DNA of 64,000 nt from the NCBI GenBank assembly GCA_963720515.1, contig OY970397.1, positions 1,736,001 through 1,800,000 on the forward strand, read 5' to 3'. Shown here in pieces: positions 1-10,078 of the stretch (within the stretch, counting starts at the first letter, position 1; each line of letters begins with the position of its first letter). A program made the translations under genes and the position numbers. Source of the stretch: G963720515 sp963720515 (GTDB lineage: Bacteria > Actinomycetota > Thermoleophilia > Gaiellales > Gaiellaceae). Under the pieces are notes generated by a model. The model saw nothing but the letters and a program-made list of their open reading frames with translations. It was not told the origin of the DNA and ran no database searches.

Positions 1-371
1 AGCGTCGCCGGGTTCATGAGGGCGGCGCCGACGCCCTGGACGACGCGCGCGCCGATCAGCATCTCGGCGCCGTTCGCGAGACCGCACGCGAGCGACGAGG
101 CGGTGAAGACCGCGAGGCCGACGACGAAGATCAGCCGGCGTCCGAAGAGGTCGGCGAGCTTCCCGCCCGTGAGCATGAGCGCGCCGAAGGTGAGCGCGTA
201 GCCCGTCACCACCCATTCGAGCTCCGAGACCTTGAGACCGAGCGAGGTCTGGATCGACGGGAGCGCGACGTTCACGATCGTGTTGTCGAGCATGATCATG
301 AAGAGGCCGAACGACACAGCCGCAAGGGTCAGCCACTTCCGGTTTTCGTCGGCCAGGATCCGTGCGCGCAT
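1..371 (-). CDS. MFS drug exporter (DHA2/EmrB-QacA type), 5' part
   Basis: Encodes the first ~123 residues of a major facilitator superfamily efflux permease; the 3' end lies beyond the window edge. The N-terminus has the DHA2 pattern: first membrane helix containing FMIMLDNTIVNVALPSI (motif D1-like), then the WVVTGYALTFGALML helix, then loop motif A seen as GGKLADLFGRR, and a third helix. The start at 371 is preceded by AAAGGA on the coding strand. It is transcribed divergently from the acyl-CoA synthetase gene, with two tandem palindromes between them that could bind a regulator. A proton-driven exporter of a hydrophobic compound is expected from the family; the substrate cannot be read from this part. 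Confidence 0.88.
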   Translation of the reverse strand, partial: MRARILADENRKWLTLAAVSFGLFMIMLDNTIVNVALPSIQTSLGLKVSELEWVVTGYALTFGALMLTGGKLADLFGRRLIFVVGLAVFTASSLACGLANGAEMLIGARVVQGVGAALMNPAT

Positions 372-398
372 GTAGTACCCGTCCTTTCGCTCGCGAAG

Positions 399-426
399 TT
401 AGCGGGGGCTATGTTAGCGACCGCTA
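399..426. promoter_or_regulatory. Tandem palindromes, candidate operator
   Basis: TTAGCGGGGGCTA (399-411) and TTAGCGACCGCTA (414-426) are two copies of a TTAGC-type inverted repeat at a 15-bp interval in the divergent promoter region of the MFS exporter. The second has perfect TAGCG/CGCTA arms. Tandem palindromes next to an exporter commonly bind TetR- or MarR-type repressors; no such regulator gene lies inside the window, so the partner would be upstream of position 1 or elsewhere. This assignment is inference. Confidence 0.5.
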
Positions 427-453
427 CCGGCCCGCCGCCCGGTTCCCGCCGAG

Positions 454-467
454 TAGGGTTCGCGCCC
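454..467 (+). promoter_or_regulatory. -10 hexamer TAGGGT, leaderless type
   Basis: TAGGGT at 454-459 and 8 nt before ATG 468; no Shine-Dalgarno sequence precedes that ATG, which supports 468 over in-frame ATG 411. Confidence 0.5.
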
Positions 468-2400
468 ATGAGCGACGTCGTCTGGGAGCCGAGCCAGGAG
501 GTGCTCGACCGGGCGAACGTCGTCCGGCTGATGCGCCGCCACGGGATCGACGACTACCGCGAGCTCGTGCGCCGCTCGCAGGACGATCCCGACTGGTTTT
601 GGCCCGCCGCGATCGAGGACATGGGGCTCGAGTTCGCAACGCCCTGGGAGCGCGTGTCCGACCTCTCGCGCGGGCCCGAGTGGGCGACCTGGTTCGTCGG
701 CGGGAAGGTCAACATCGCGTGGAACTGCGTGCACCGCTGGGCGCGTACGCGGCCGGAAGCGATCGCCGCGGTCTTCGCCGGCGAGGACGGCGCGCGGCGC
801 GAGGTCTCGTTCGCCGAGCTCTCGGACGAGGTGACGCGCCTGGCCGAGGGGCTCGCCTCGCTCGGCGTCGGCGAGGGCGACACGGTCGCGATCTACCTGC
901 CCATGTCGCCCGAGGTCGCGGTCGCCTCGCACGCCTGCGCGCACCTCGGTGCGATCCAGGTGCCGATCTTCTCCGGCTTCGCCGCGCCCGCCGTGGCCTC
1001 GCGCCTGCGCGATGCACAGGCCAAGGTCGTGATCACCGCGGACGGGTCGCTGCGCCGCGGCAAGCCGCTCGCGATGAAGGAGACCGTGGACGAGGCGCTC
1101 GCGGAGTCGCCTTCGGTCGAGCACGTCGTCGTCTGGCGCCGCCTCGGCTCCGAGACGCCGATGACCGAGGGCCGCGACGTCTGGTGGGACGAGCTCGCGG
1201 CCGCGCAGCCCGGCGAGCTTCCGCCGCTCGACGTGGACTCGGAGACGCCGTACCTCCTCACTTACACGTCCGGCACCACCGGTCGGCCGAAGGGGATCGT
1301 CCACGTGCAGGGCGGCTTCCTCGTCTCGATCGCCCGCGAGGTCGCCTACCAGGCCGACTCGGGCCCGGACGACACGATCCTCTTCTCCACGGACATGGGC
1401 TGGATCATGGGGCCGTGGACCGTGGTCGGCGGGGGCGCGATGGGGTCGCGGCTGGTGTTCATGGAGGGCGCGCCCGACCTTCCGGAGAACCGGCTCTGGA
1501 CGCTGATCGAACGCGAGCGGGCGACCGTGCTCGGCTGCTCGCCGACGCTCATCCGCGCGCTCATGCACCACGGCGAGCCGACCGCGGATCTCTCGTCGCT
1601 CCGCACGATCGTGACGACCGGCGAGCCGTGGAACCCGGCGCCGTACATGTGGCTCTTCGAGCACGTCGGCGGCGGGCGCTGCCCGATCATCAACTGCTCC
1701 GGCGGAACCGAGGTGGGCGCCTGCTTCCTCTCGCCGACGCCCGCGACGCCGATCAAGGAGTGCTCACTCGGCGGCCCTGCGCTCGGCATGGCGATGGACA
1801 TCGTCGGGCCGGACGGCGAGTCGCTCGTCGGCACCGGGGAGGTCGGCGAACTCGTCTGCCGCAAGCCGTTCCCCGGCATGACGCGAGGCTTCTGGCACGA
1901 CCCCGAGCGCTACCTCGAAACGTACTGGCGCCGCATCCCCGGCGTGTGGGTGCACGGCGACTGGGCGTCCGCCGACGCGGACGGCTTCTGGTTCCTGCAC
2001 GGGCGCTCCGACGACACGCTCAACATCGCCGGCAAGCGGATCGGACCGGCCGAGCTCGAGTCGGCCGCGGTCGGGCACCCCGTCGGTCGCCGAAGCGGCC
2101 GCCGTCGGAGTCCCGCACGAGGTCAAGGGCGAGGTCGCGTGGATCTTCTGCGTGGCCGTGCCCGGCGTCGAGCCGTCGGAGGAGCTGGCGCGCGAAGTGA
2201 GCGCCGAGGTCGCGGCCGAGCTCGGCAAGGCGTTCGCGCCCGACCGCGTCGTCTTCGTGCCGGCGCTTCCGAAGACACGCTCGGCCAAGATCGTGCGGCG
2301 CGCGGTTCGCGCCCGTGCGCTCGGGCAGGACCCAGGCGACCTCTCGTCGGTCGAGAACCCCGAATCACTGGAGGCCATCGGAGATGCCATCGGAGCTTGA
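468..2400 (+). CDS. AMP-forming acyl-CoA synthetase (acetyl-CoA synthetase-like), frameshifted
   Basis: Activates a short carboxylic acid with ATP and CoA through an acyl-adenylate. The ~643-residue reconstructed protein has an ACS-type N-terminal region, the P-loop YTSGTTGRPKG near residue 266, a CSGGTE adenylate-binding motif, and the C-terminal TRSAKIVRR segment whose Lys corresponds to the acetylation-controlled catalytic lysine. The frame breaks at about 2079-2083, where a run of four C appears to contain one extra base; the downstream frame continues the family sequence to the stop at 2400. This is most simply a sequencing indel. The gene overlaps the following SDR gene by 17 bases, so the two are probably co-transcribed. 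Acetate, propionate or acetoacetate are all possible substrates. Confidence 0.85.
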
Positions 2401-3154
2401 GGGCCAGGTCGCGCTCGTGACGGGCGGCGGACGCGGGATCGGGCGCGGGATCGCGCTCGAGCTCGCCTCGGCCGGGATGAAGGTCGCGGTCTCGGCGCGG
2501 AGCACAGACCAGGTGGAGGAAACCGCCGGCGAAATCAGCGGGCTCGCCGTGGTCGGCGACGTGTCGAAGCGCGAGGACGTCGACCGGATGGTCGCCGAGA
2601 CCGAGCGCGAGCTCGGGCCGATCGACCTGCTCTGCGCGAACGCCGGGATCGCGCCTCGCGAGCCCAGCGCGTGGGAGATCGCCGTCGACGACTGGTGGCA
2701 CACGTTCGAGGTGAACGTCCTCGGCGTCTACCTGTGCAACCGTGCGGTGGTCCCGGGGATGCTCGAGCGCGGCCGCGGCCGGATCGTGAACACCGCGAGC
2801 GGCGCCGCGTACCTCCCGGGCACCACCGGCTCCGCGTACGGCGCGAGCAAGGCTGCGGTGAACCGCTTCAGCGAGGCGCTCGCAAACCAGCTCCGGGACC
2901 GGGGGATCGCGGTGTTCCCGATCAGCCCGGGGCTCGTGAAGACGGAGATGACGGGGAACTTCTCCGACGACGCGCCGTGGACGCCGCCCGAGCTCGCGCC
3001 GCGCCTCGTGCGGGCTCTCGCGACCGGGCGGTTCGACCGGCTCTCCGGCCGCTACCTCCACGCCGAGCACGACCAGGACCTCGACGCGCTCGAGGCCCGC
3101 ATCGACGAGATCCTCTCGGGCGACTACAACGCGATCCGCCTGCGCCGGCCGTAG
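2384..3154 (+). CDS. Short-chain dehydrogenase/reductase
   Basis: A classical SDR of 256 residues that oxidises or reduces a hydroxy/keto group with NAD(P)H. Visible motifs are the cofactor loop TGGGRGIG (residues 13-20), NAG in CANAG, the catalytic Ser in NTASG, and YGASK with Tyr ~152 and Lys ~156. The C-terminal half diverges from FabG and ends in an acidic/basic tail. The start at 2384 lies inside the end of the acyl-CoA synthetase gene and has GGAGG 9 nt upstream, a typical translationally coupled arrangement. The context suggests work on an acyl-CoA or related acid, but the substrate is unknown. Confidence 0.9.
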   Translation: MPSELEGQVALVTGGGRGIGRGIALELASAGMKVAVSARSTDQVEETAGEISGLAVVGDVSKREDVDRMVAETERELGPIDLLCANAGIAPREPSAWEIAVDDWWHTFEVNVLGVYLCNRAVVPGMLERGRGRIVNTASGAAYLPGTTGSAYGASKAAVNRFSEALANQLRDRGIAVFPISPGLVKTEMTGNFSDDAPWTPPELAPRLVRALATGRFDRLSGRYLHAEHDQDLDALEARIDEILSGDYNAIRLRRP

Positions 3155-3199
3155 TTTTCGCCGCGCAGGCGTAAACTGCTACCCTCACACTTGAGGCCA

Positions 3200-4913
3200 A
3201 TGCGGATCGCGCTCGCGCAGATCGACACCGTCGTCGGCGACCTGGACGGGAACCGGGAGCGGATCCTCGCCCACCTCTCCGAGGCGAAGGCGCGCGAACG
3301 CCGATCTCGCCCTCTTCCCCGAGCTCGCGGTCACCGGCTACCCGCCGGAGGACCTGCTGCTCCGGCCGAGCTTCCTCGCGGCCGCGCGCGAGAGCCTCGA
3401 CGCGATCGCCGCGGAGGCGACCGGCATCACCGCGCTCGTCGGGTTCCCCCACCTCGACCGCGACCTCTTCAACGCCTGCGCGGTCTGCGCGAACGGCACG
3501 GTCGAGGCCGTGTACCGCAAGCGCTTCCTCCCGAACTACGGCGTCTTCGACGAGGACCGGTACTTCCAGCCCGGCGAGGACCTCCTGCTCCTGAAGGCCG
3601 GCGACACGCTGATCGGCCCGACGATCTGCGAGGACATCTGGCAGCCGGGCCCGCCCGCGACCGACCTCGCGCTGGCCGGCGCCCAGGTGATCGCGAACAT
3701 CTCGGCGTCGCCGTTCGACCTCGGCAAGGGGCGCGTCCGCGAGGAGATGCTGGCGCAGCGGGCGCGCGACAACATCGCCTGGATCGTCTACCTGAACGCG
3801 GTCGGCGGCCAGGACGAGCTCGTCTTCGACGGCCAGAGCCTCGTGCTCGACGACGAGGGCGAGGTGGTCGTGCGCGGGCCCGCGTTCGAGGAGGCGTTGA
3901 TCGTCGTGGACATCGACCCCGCAACGTCGGTCGGGCGCCGGCTCACCGACGCGCGGCGCCGCTCGCTCTCGCGCCAGCTCGCGGTGCCCGACCCTCCCGT
4001 CATCGTCCTCGGCCCCGAGCGCGAGCAGACCGGATCGCTCGAGCCCGTGCTCGCCGAGCCGCTCGAGGAGCTCGAGGAGATGCGCCTCGCACTCGAGCTC
4101 GGGCTGCGCGACTACGTGGAGAAGAACGGGTTCCGCGAGGTCGTGCTCGGCGTCTCGGGCGGGATCGACTCCGCCGTGACGGCCGCGCTCGCCGCCGAGG
4201 CGCTCGGCCCGGACCGCGTCGTCACCGTCTCCATGCCGTCGCGCTTCTCGTCCACGGAGACCCGCGCCGACGCGCAGGCGCTCGCCGAGAGCCTCGGCAC
4301 CCGCTTCATCGAGCTCCCGATCGGCTCGGTCGTCGAGGACATCGAGGCGACGCTCGAGCCGGTGTTCGAGGGCACCGAGCCCGGCCTCGCGGAGGAGAAC
4401 GTGCAGGCCCGCGCCCGCGGCCTCCTCCTCATGGCGCTCTCGAACAAGTTCGGCTGGCTCGTCATCGCGACCGGGAACAAGAGCGAGCTCTCGGTCGGCT
4501 ACGCGACGCTCTACGGCGACATGGCCGGCGGGTTCGCGCTCCTCAAGGACGTGTTCAAGACGGACGTCTTCCGGCTCGCGCGGCACCTGAACGAACGCGC
4601 CGGACGCGAGCTCATCCCCGAGACCACGATCGCGCGCGCCCCGAGCGCCGAGCTTCGCCACAACCAGCTCGACGAGGATTCGCTGCCGCCGTACGCGAAG
4701 CTCGACGAGGTGCTCGAGGCCTACGTGGAGCTCGACCGCTCGCGCGAGGAGCTGACCACGGACGGCTTCGACGCGGACACGGTGGAGCGCGCGCTCGCGC
4801 TCGTCGACCGCGCCGAGTACAAGCGCCGGCAGGCCCCGCCGGGCGTGAAGCTCCGGCCGAAGGCGTTCGGCCGCGACCGCCGCGTACCGATCACCAACCG
4901 CTGGCGCGGGTGA
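3200..4913 (+). CDS. nadE: Glutamine-dependent NAD+ synthetase, frameshifted
   Basis: Amidates nicotinic acid adenine dinucleotide to NAD+, using ammonia from glutamine. The protein of ~570 residues has an N-terminal nitrilase-fold glutaminase domain with the Glu of FPEL (~41), Lys of YRKRFLPNYGVFDE (~105) and nucleophile Cys in TICEDIW (~141), followed by an ATP-pyrophosphatase synthetase domain with the P-loop GVSGGIDSA (~317). One extra base between 3290 and 3305 breaks the frame just before the ADLALFPEL segment; everything after it is intact. ATG 3200 gives the usual MRIALAQ start. A TTG at 3191, 5 nt after TACCCT (3180-3185), is an alternative leaderless start adding MRP. Confidence 0.92.
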
Positions 4914-4985
4914 GCCCGGGCTCATCCCACGGCGACGTATTCGTTGCCGGGGCGCGATGGGGGGTGCGAGGCAAGGACGCAGACT

Positions 4986-5037
4986 CGCGTTCGTACCAGA
5001 GGTACGGGCGCGACCGAGGACGCCGTCCTCGCGCCGT
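4986..5037 (-). repeat. Palindromic dispersed repeat, copy 1
   Basis: A 52-bp element whose reverse complement matches 38041-38088 without any substitution; only four bases (three gaps) are missing from the second copy. It contains two hairpins: GTACC-aga-GGTAC at 4993-5005, and a larger one at 5007-5035 with arms GGCGCG/CGCGCC and AGGAC/GTCCT around a GCC loop, with a small bulge. It lies between nadE and the OsmC gene. It could be a REP-like element or a mobile terminator; nothing in the window identifies it. Confidence 0.7.
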
Positions 5038-5058
5038 CCAGCGCGTTCCGGCGACACA

Positions 5059-5481
5059 ATGCTTCGTCGTGGGAGGGGCCAGATAAAGACCTTCGAGTAC
5101 CGGACCTCGATCGACGCAGAGGGCGCGCTCTGCGCCGAGGAGCTCCATCCGCTCGATCCCGGCGAGGAGTGGACGCCGGAGCATCTCCTCCTCGGCGCGC
5201 TCAGCCGCTGCACCCTCTCGAGCCTGCGTCACCACGCGCAGCAGGCGGGGTTCGTGGCGCGCGGCGCGGCGTGGGCGAGCGGCGTCGTGACGAAGCGCGA
5301 GAGCGACGGCCGCTACGCGTTCGTCGAGATCCAGTGCGGCCTCGACGTCACGGTCGAGCCGCCGCCGGCCGACCCGGCCGAGCTCATCGGGCTCGCCGAG
5401 CGCGACTGTTTCATCGGCGCCTCCCTCACGGTGCAGGTCGAGTACGAATGGCGCATGAACGGCGCCCTCGTCTCGCGCTAG
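5059..5481 (+). CDS. OsmC family protein
   Basis: A ~140-residue OsmC/Ohr-fold protein, a family of thiol peroxidases that reduce organic hydroperoxides with a cysteine pair. The first Cys is in the helix LSRCTLSSLRHHAQQAG and the second in ERDCFIGASL, as in OsmC-like proteins of the YhfA/actinobacterial type. The start is uncertain: ATG 5059 is the first in-frame candidate close to the conserved KTFEYR strand, but it has no clear ribosome-binding site. Its TAG stop overlaps the stop of the convergent S55 peptidase gene in the tetranucleotide CTAG (5478-5481). The gene follows the palindromic repeat. Confidence 0.82.
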   Translation: MLRRGRGQIKTFEYRTSIDAEGALCAEELHPLDPGEEWTPEHLLLGALSRCTLSSLRHHAQQAGFVARGAAWASGVVTKRESDGRYAFVEIQCGLDVTVEPPPADPAELIGLAERDCFIGASLTVQVEYEWRMNGALVSR

Positions 5482-7320
5482 CGGCGGGCGCGGAAGAAGA
5501 AGTCGTCGGGCGCCGGCGACCCCTGCGGGTGGAGCCGGATGATCCGCTGGCCGACGACGACGCCGGGGAGGCGCGACTGCCGGTGCGTCCCGAGGCCCGA
5601 GCCGACGAGGTCCGCGGTGACGACGTCGTTGCGCGGCTTCGACGCGAGGAGGTCGAGGAGGTCGTCGAAGGTCGCGATGTCCTCGTCCTCGGAGTCGCTG
5701 AAGACGAAGCACAGCTGGTTGCCGACGCAGTCCTCGAAGAACGAGCTGCGGTTTCCGCCGACGAAGAGCACGCCGCCGAGGGCGCGCGCCGAGACGCGGA
5801 ACCGGTACTGGATCACGCGATCGCCGCCGCCGGAGAAGGGGTGCAGCACGATCCGCACGCGCAGCTTCTGGCCCGGCCGCACCGCGAGGCTCGAGGCGGA
5901 GGCGAACGGCCGGCCGTTCTTCGAGATCAGCACCCGCTTGACCGAGAAGACCTTGAAGGCCTGCTCGCGCGTCACCGCGATCTTGACGTTCGTGACCTTC
6001 ACGTCCTCGAAGGTGTTCTGGAGGATCTCGTCGAGCTGGACGCCGATCCCGAACGCGGCCGTGAAGTCGGCGCCGAGCCGCGAGGCCCAGCGGTCGCCGC
6101 GGGTGATCCTCCACGGGGACCCGTCGGCGCGCGTGCCCTCGAACGTCCACCACGCGGAGACCGTGCCGCGCCCGGCCGAGTCGAAGCCGGTGCCGGCCGA
6201 GTCGGCGGTGGACTGGAGCCCGCCGAAGAGCTGGCTGAGCGCGACCGTCGAGCCCCAGTCGGCCATGACCACCTGCGACTCCGCCTCGCGCCGCCGGCCG
6301 AGGTCGGGCGCGTTGATCACGGTGTGGATGGGATACGAGGAGGGCGTCGCGCCGAGCTTCGCGCGGAGGCCGGCCAGGCGGTCCTGGTCCACGACGCCGA
6401 GCGCCTCGGCGACGTTCGCGAGCTTGTACGACGAGATGAGATCCGGGACGATCGTGAGAGCGTCGGCCGCGCTGGCCCCGGTCGGCGCGACGGCTCCGCC
6501 GAACTCGAACGGATGCCCGAACGCGAGCGCGACGCCGTCGCAGACGTAGGTGACCGTGCCGACGGCCCCGACGGTCGTCTCCCCGTAGGAGGCCACGCTC
6601 GCAAAGCTGTCGCCCGGCATGAGGGTGCCCGGCCCGGCGGCGATCGTCCCGGAGGCCGAGGAGCCCGCGTACGGGACGACGCTCGGATTCTGCGTGCGTG
6701 AGGAAGGACGAGATTCGATCGAGCCCGTGCGGCGCGAGGCCGGAGACGGAGAGCGGCACCTTGAGCTGGGCGAGGGTTGCCGACGCGGCGGAGGCGAGGC
6801 CGGCGCGCGCCGCTACCGTGCTCGCGAGGCCGCCGCGCAGGGCGACGCGGCGGGGCAGGTCGGCGGTGACCGTGCGCGCGGCGATCGACGGGCCCGGAAG
6901 GCCGAGCAGGCCGATCATGTCCTCGGCCGGCGTGAGCCCGCCGACCTTCGACGTCGTGGACGAGAGCCCGTACGCGACCGCGCCGACGAGCTGGCCGCCG
7001 ACGTACACGGGCGAGCCCGACATGCCGGCCCAGATCCCGCCCGCCCGGTCGATCGCGGGACTGTCGACCTCGACCACGATCATGTCGCGGCCGGGCGCGA
7101 TCCCGTCCTTCAGGACTCCGAGGATGTCCACGGAGAACGGGTCCACGACCCGTCCGTGCTCGACGGTGTAGCCCGTCCCGGTCATCCCGGCGGTCACGCT
7201 CGCGGTGGGCAGGACCGGATCGCAGAGTCCGGGGACCGCGGCCATGGCCTGACCGGCGCCTGCGAGCACGGTCAGCGCGACGGCGGCGGCGACGACGACC
7301 GCTCGGACCCCTGGGCGCAT
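5478..7320 (-). CDS. Secreted SpoIVB-type (S55) peptidase, frameshifted
   Basis: The N-terminus is a signal peptide (hydrophobic residues ~8-27, AMA cleavage region). It is followed by the S55 peptidase signature GMTGTGYTV, a VDILGVLKDG segment and GMSGSPVYVG with the nucleophile Ser101. The C-terminal half carries further S55-like sequence (AFGHPFEFGG) and a beta-rich region ending in FFFRARR. A one-base insertion at about 6690-6700 splits the reading frame between HA and QNPSVVPYAG; joined, the protein is ~613 residues. In Bacillus the family signals sigma-K activation by cutting SpoIVFA; in a non-sporulating actinobacterium the target is unknown. It is convergent with the OsmC gene, and only 41 bases separate its start from the glycosylase gene upstream. 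Confidence 0.82.
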
Positions 7321-7361
7321 CCGCCTGGATGATGACTCACTCGACGGCCGGAGACAATGGG

Positions 7362-7868
7362 TCAGCGGCCGGCGAGCTCGGCGAGCGCGCGGAACCAGCG
7401 GAGCCGCTCCTCGTACGGGACGGCAGCGTTCGCGGGCGAGGTCGAGGGGAGGACGAAGAGCCGCGTGTCGCCGAGGAGCCGCTCCTGAAGGCCGAGCTCG
7501 GGCCTCTCGCGGAACACGCCTTCGTAGGCGGTCTTCCCGACGAAGGCGATGATCCCTGGCCGGAGCTCTTCGGCCAGTCGCTCGAGCCGCTCGGCGGCGC
7601 CGGCGAAGTCGCCTCGGCGCAGCTCGCCGACGCCCTTCGTCGTCCGCCGGGCGGCGTTCGTCAGGCCGAGGCCGAACTCGACGACCGTGCGCTGCTCGGA
7701 GGGATCGAGCCGCCGCGGCGTGAAGCCGGCGTCCGCAAGGAGCCGCCAGAAGTCGTTCCGGGGATTGGCGAAGTGCGCCCCGGCCGCGGCCGAGCGTCGG
7801 CCCGGGTTGATGCCGCAGAAGACCACGTCCAGCCCGGGAGCGAGCACATCGGGGACGGCCGAGGTCAC
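7362..7868 (-). CDS. mug: Mismatch-specific uracil/thymine-DNA glycosylase
   Basis: Removes uracil or thymine mispaired with guanine, starting base excision repair of deaminated C or 5-methyl-C, a real hazard in a GC-rich genome. The 168-residue protein has the Mug/TDG motif GINPG (Asn21 corresponds to the catalytic Asn of E. coli Mug) and the later motif LPSTSPANA. The GTG start at 7868 is preceded by CACTAT at a 7-nt distance, a weak leaderless-type hexamer. Only 21 bases separate it from the divergent epimerase start. Confidence 0.9.
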   Translation of the reverse strand: MTSAVPDVLAPGLDVVFCGINPGRRSAAAGAHFANPRNDFWRLLADAGFTPRRLDPSEQRTVVEFGLGLTNAARRTTKGVGELRRGDFAGAAERLERLAEELRPGIIAFVGKTAYEGVFRERPELGLQERLLGDTRLFVLPSTSPANAAVPYEERLRWFRALAELAGR

Positions 7869-7876
7869 GGGGCGGA

Positions 7877-7889
7877 TAGTGTCAGGCGC
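7877..7889 (+). promoter_or_regulatory. -10 hexamer TAGTGT, leaderless type
   Basis: TAGTGT at 7877-7882 lies 7 nt before GTG 7890. The same bases read on the other strand give CACTAT for the divergent mug gene. Confidence 0.45.
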
Positions 7890-8912
7890 GTGCGCGTCCT
7901 CGTCCTTGGCGGCACCGTCTTCCTCGGCCGGCACGTGGTCGAGACGGCGCTCGCACGCGGCGACGAGGTGACGATCTTCAACCGCGGGATCCACGGGGCG
8001 GACCTCTACCCCGAGGTGGAACGGCTGCGCGGCGACCGCGACGGCGGGCTCGACGCGCTGCGCGGGCGCGACTGGGACGCGGTCGTGGACACCTCCGGCT
8101 ACTTCCCGCGGGTCGTGCGCCAGTCGGCCGAGCTGCTCGCCGGCGCGGTCGGCCACTACACGTTCGTCTCGAGCGGCTCGGTCTACGCGGATCACAGCCG
8201 GCCGGGGATCGACGAGGCCTCGCCGACGATCGAGCTCCCGCCCGGCACGCCCGAGGAGCTCTCCTCGCCCGAGGCGTACGGCGGCTTCAAGGCGGAGTGC
8301 GAGCGCGTCGCCGACGCACTGCTCCCCGGCCGTGCGCTGTCGGTGCGTGCCGGGATCATCGCCGGGCCGCACGACCCGACGAACCGGTTCACGGACTGGG
8401 TCACCCGGATCGCCCGCGGCGGCGAGGTCCTGGCGCCCGAGCCGCGCGACCAGCCGGTGCAGATCCTCGACGCACGGGATCTCTGCGCCTGGATCCTCCG
8501 AATGGCCGAGTCGGGCAGCGCGGGCGTCTACGGCGCCGTCGGTCCGGTCATGACGATGGAGGAGCTCCTCGACCGGATCCGCGCGGGCGTCGAGAGCGGC
8601 GCCGAGCTCGTCTGGGCGGGCGAGCACTTCCTCGTGGACGCGGGCGTCGAGCCGTTCCAGGACCTGCCGCTCTGGCTCGCCCCGTCCGTCGATCCGTCGT
8701 ACGCGGGGTTCCTCGCCGTGGACGGGTCGAAGGCGCTCTCCGCAGGGCTCGAGCCGCGACAGGTGGAGGACACCGCGCGCGACACGCTCGCATGGGCGCG
8801 CTCCGGCGAGGAGGCCGGGCCGAAGGACGTCGGCGTCTCCATGGCGCCCGCGGGCCTGGCGCCCGGGCGCGAGCGGGAGCTCCTCGACGCGTGGCGGAAG
8901 CGCGCGGCGTGA
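7890..8912 (+). CDS. NAD-dependent epimerase/dehydratase family protein
   Basis: An extended SDR of 340 residues. It opens with VLVLGGTVFLGRHV, the Rossmann fold nucleotide loop, has the SSGSVY strand, and carries YGGFK as the likely Tyr/Lys catalytic pair. Close relatives annotated in actinobacteria are reductases of unknown substrate. The GTG start is chosen from the hexamer 7 nt upstream. Its stop overlaps the start of the aminotransferase gene (GTGA), so the two form an operon and may act on the same metabolite. Confidence 0.85.
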   Translation: MRVLVLGGTVFLGRHVVETALARGDEVTIFNRGIHGADLYPEVERLRGDRDGGLDALRGRDWDAVVDTSGYFPRVVRQSAELLAGAVGHYTFVSSGSVYADHSRPGIDEASPTIELPPGTPEELSSPEAYGGFKAECERVADALLPGRALSVRAGIIAGPHDPTNRFTDWVTRIARGGEVLAPEPRDQPVQILDARDLCAWILRMAESGSAGVYGAVGPVMTMEELLDRIRAGVESGAELVWAGEHFLVDAGVEPFQDLPLWLAPSVDPSYAGFLAVDGSKALSAGLEPRQVEDTARDTLAWARSGEEAGPKDVGVSMAPAGLAPGRERELLDAWRKRAA

Positions 8913-10073
8913 GCACGACCGCGTTCGACGTCTCCGCGGTCCGCGCGCGGTTCCCCGCGCTCGCTCGGCCGATCGCGTTCCTCGACGGGCCCGCGGGAAC
9001 GCAGGTGCCCGACTCCGTGCTCGACGCGATGGACGACTACCTGCGCGAGCGGAACGCGAACTCGGGCGGGTCGTTCACGGCCTCGGTCGAGACGGACGCG
9101 CTCATCGCGCATGCGCGCGAGACGGCGGCGCGGTTCCTCGGCGCGGACGCGGAGACGGTCGTCTTCGGGCCGAGCATGACCGCCATCAACTTCAACCTGA
9201 CGCGGGCGCTCGGCCGCGAGCTCTCGGCCGGCGACGAGATCCTCGTGACACGCCTCGACCACGATGCGAATGTCTCGCCCTGGCTCGAGCTCGCCCGCGA
9301 CCTCGATCTCGGCGTGCGCTTCGTCGACGTCCACGAGGACTGCAGGCTCGACATGGAGTCGCTCGAGGCACAGCTCGGCGACCGCACGCGCGTGGTCGCG
9401 TTCCCGCTCGCTTCGAACGCCGTCGGCACCGTCCCGGACGCACGGCGGATCGTCGAGCTCGCGCACGAGGCGGGCGCACTCGCGTGGGCCGACGCGGTGC
9501 ACTATGCGCCGCACCGGCCGATCGACTTCGCCGAGCTCGGCGCCGACGTGCTGCTCTGCTCGCCGTACAAGTTCTACGGGCCGCACCTCGGGCTCGCGGT
9601 CGCGCGGCCGGAGCTGCTCGAGCGGCTGCGTCCCTACAAGGTGCGCCCGGCGCCGGACGAGCCGCTCGGCTCGCGCTTCGAGCACGGAACGCTCCAGCAC
9701 GAGCTCCTCGCCGGCCTGGTCGCCGCGGTCGAGTACGTGGAGGGGGTCGAGCTGGGACGCGATCCAGGCGCACGAGCGCTCGCTCTCGGAGCGGTTCCTG
9801 GCCGGGTTCCCGGACGGCGTCGAGCTCCACGGCCTGCGGACGGTCGAGGGTCGAACGCCGACGTTCGCGTTCTCGCTCCCCGGCCGTACGTCGTTCGAGG
9901 CGGCCGACGAGCTCGCCGAACGCGACATCGCGGTGTGGGCGGGCGACTACTACGCCTGGGAGATCATGCAGCGGCTCGGTCTCGAGGACGGCGCCGTCCG
10001 CGCCGGCTTCGTCCACTACACGAGCGAGGACGAGGTCGACCGCCTGCTCGCCGCGCTGGCCGCGCTCGCGTAG
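8909..10073 (+). CDS. Class V aminotransferase / cysteine desulfurase-like protein, frameshifted
   Basis: A PLP enzyme of ~387 residues. It has the class V signature DAVHYAPH with the Asp that contacts the pyridine nitrogen, and SPYKFYGPHLG whose Lys (~221) binds PLP. The sequence resembles the cysteine desulfurase-like subgroup that lacks proven desulfurase activity. The frame shifts near 9750-9760, in or next to a run of five G; the second part resumes as WDAIQAHERSLSERFL and runs to the stop at 10071-10073. It overlaps the upstream epimerase by four bases and converges with the SIS gene. Confidence 0.83.
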
Positions 10074-10078
10074 CCGTC

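Noticed and set aside
362..2200. A long Arg-rich frame overlapping the acyl-CoA synthetase in another phase
   Set aside because: No domain, composition of an out-of-frame GC-rich translation; the other frame has the AMP-binding motifs.
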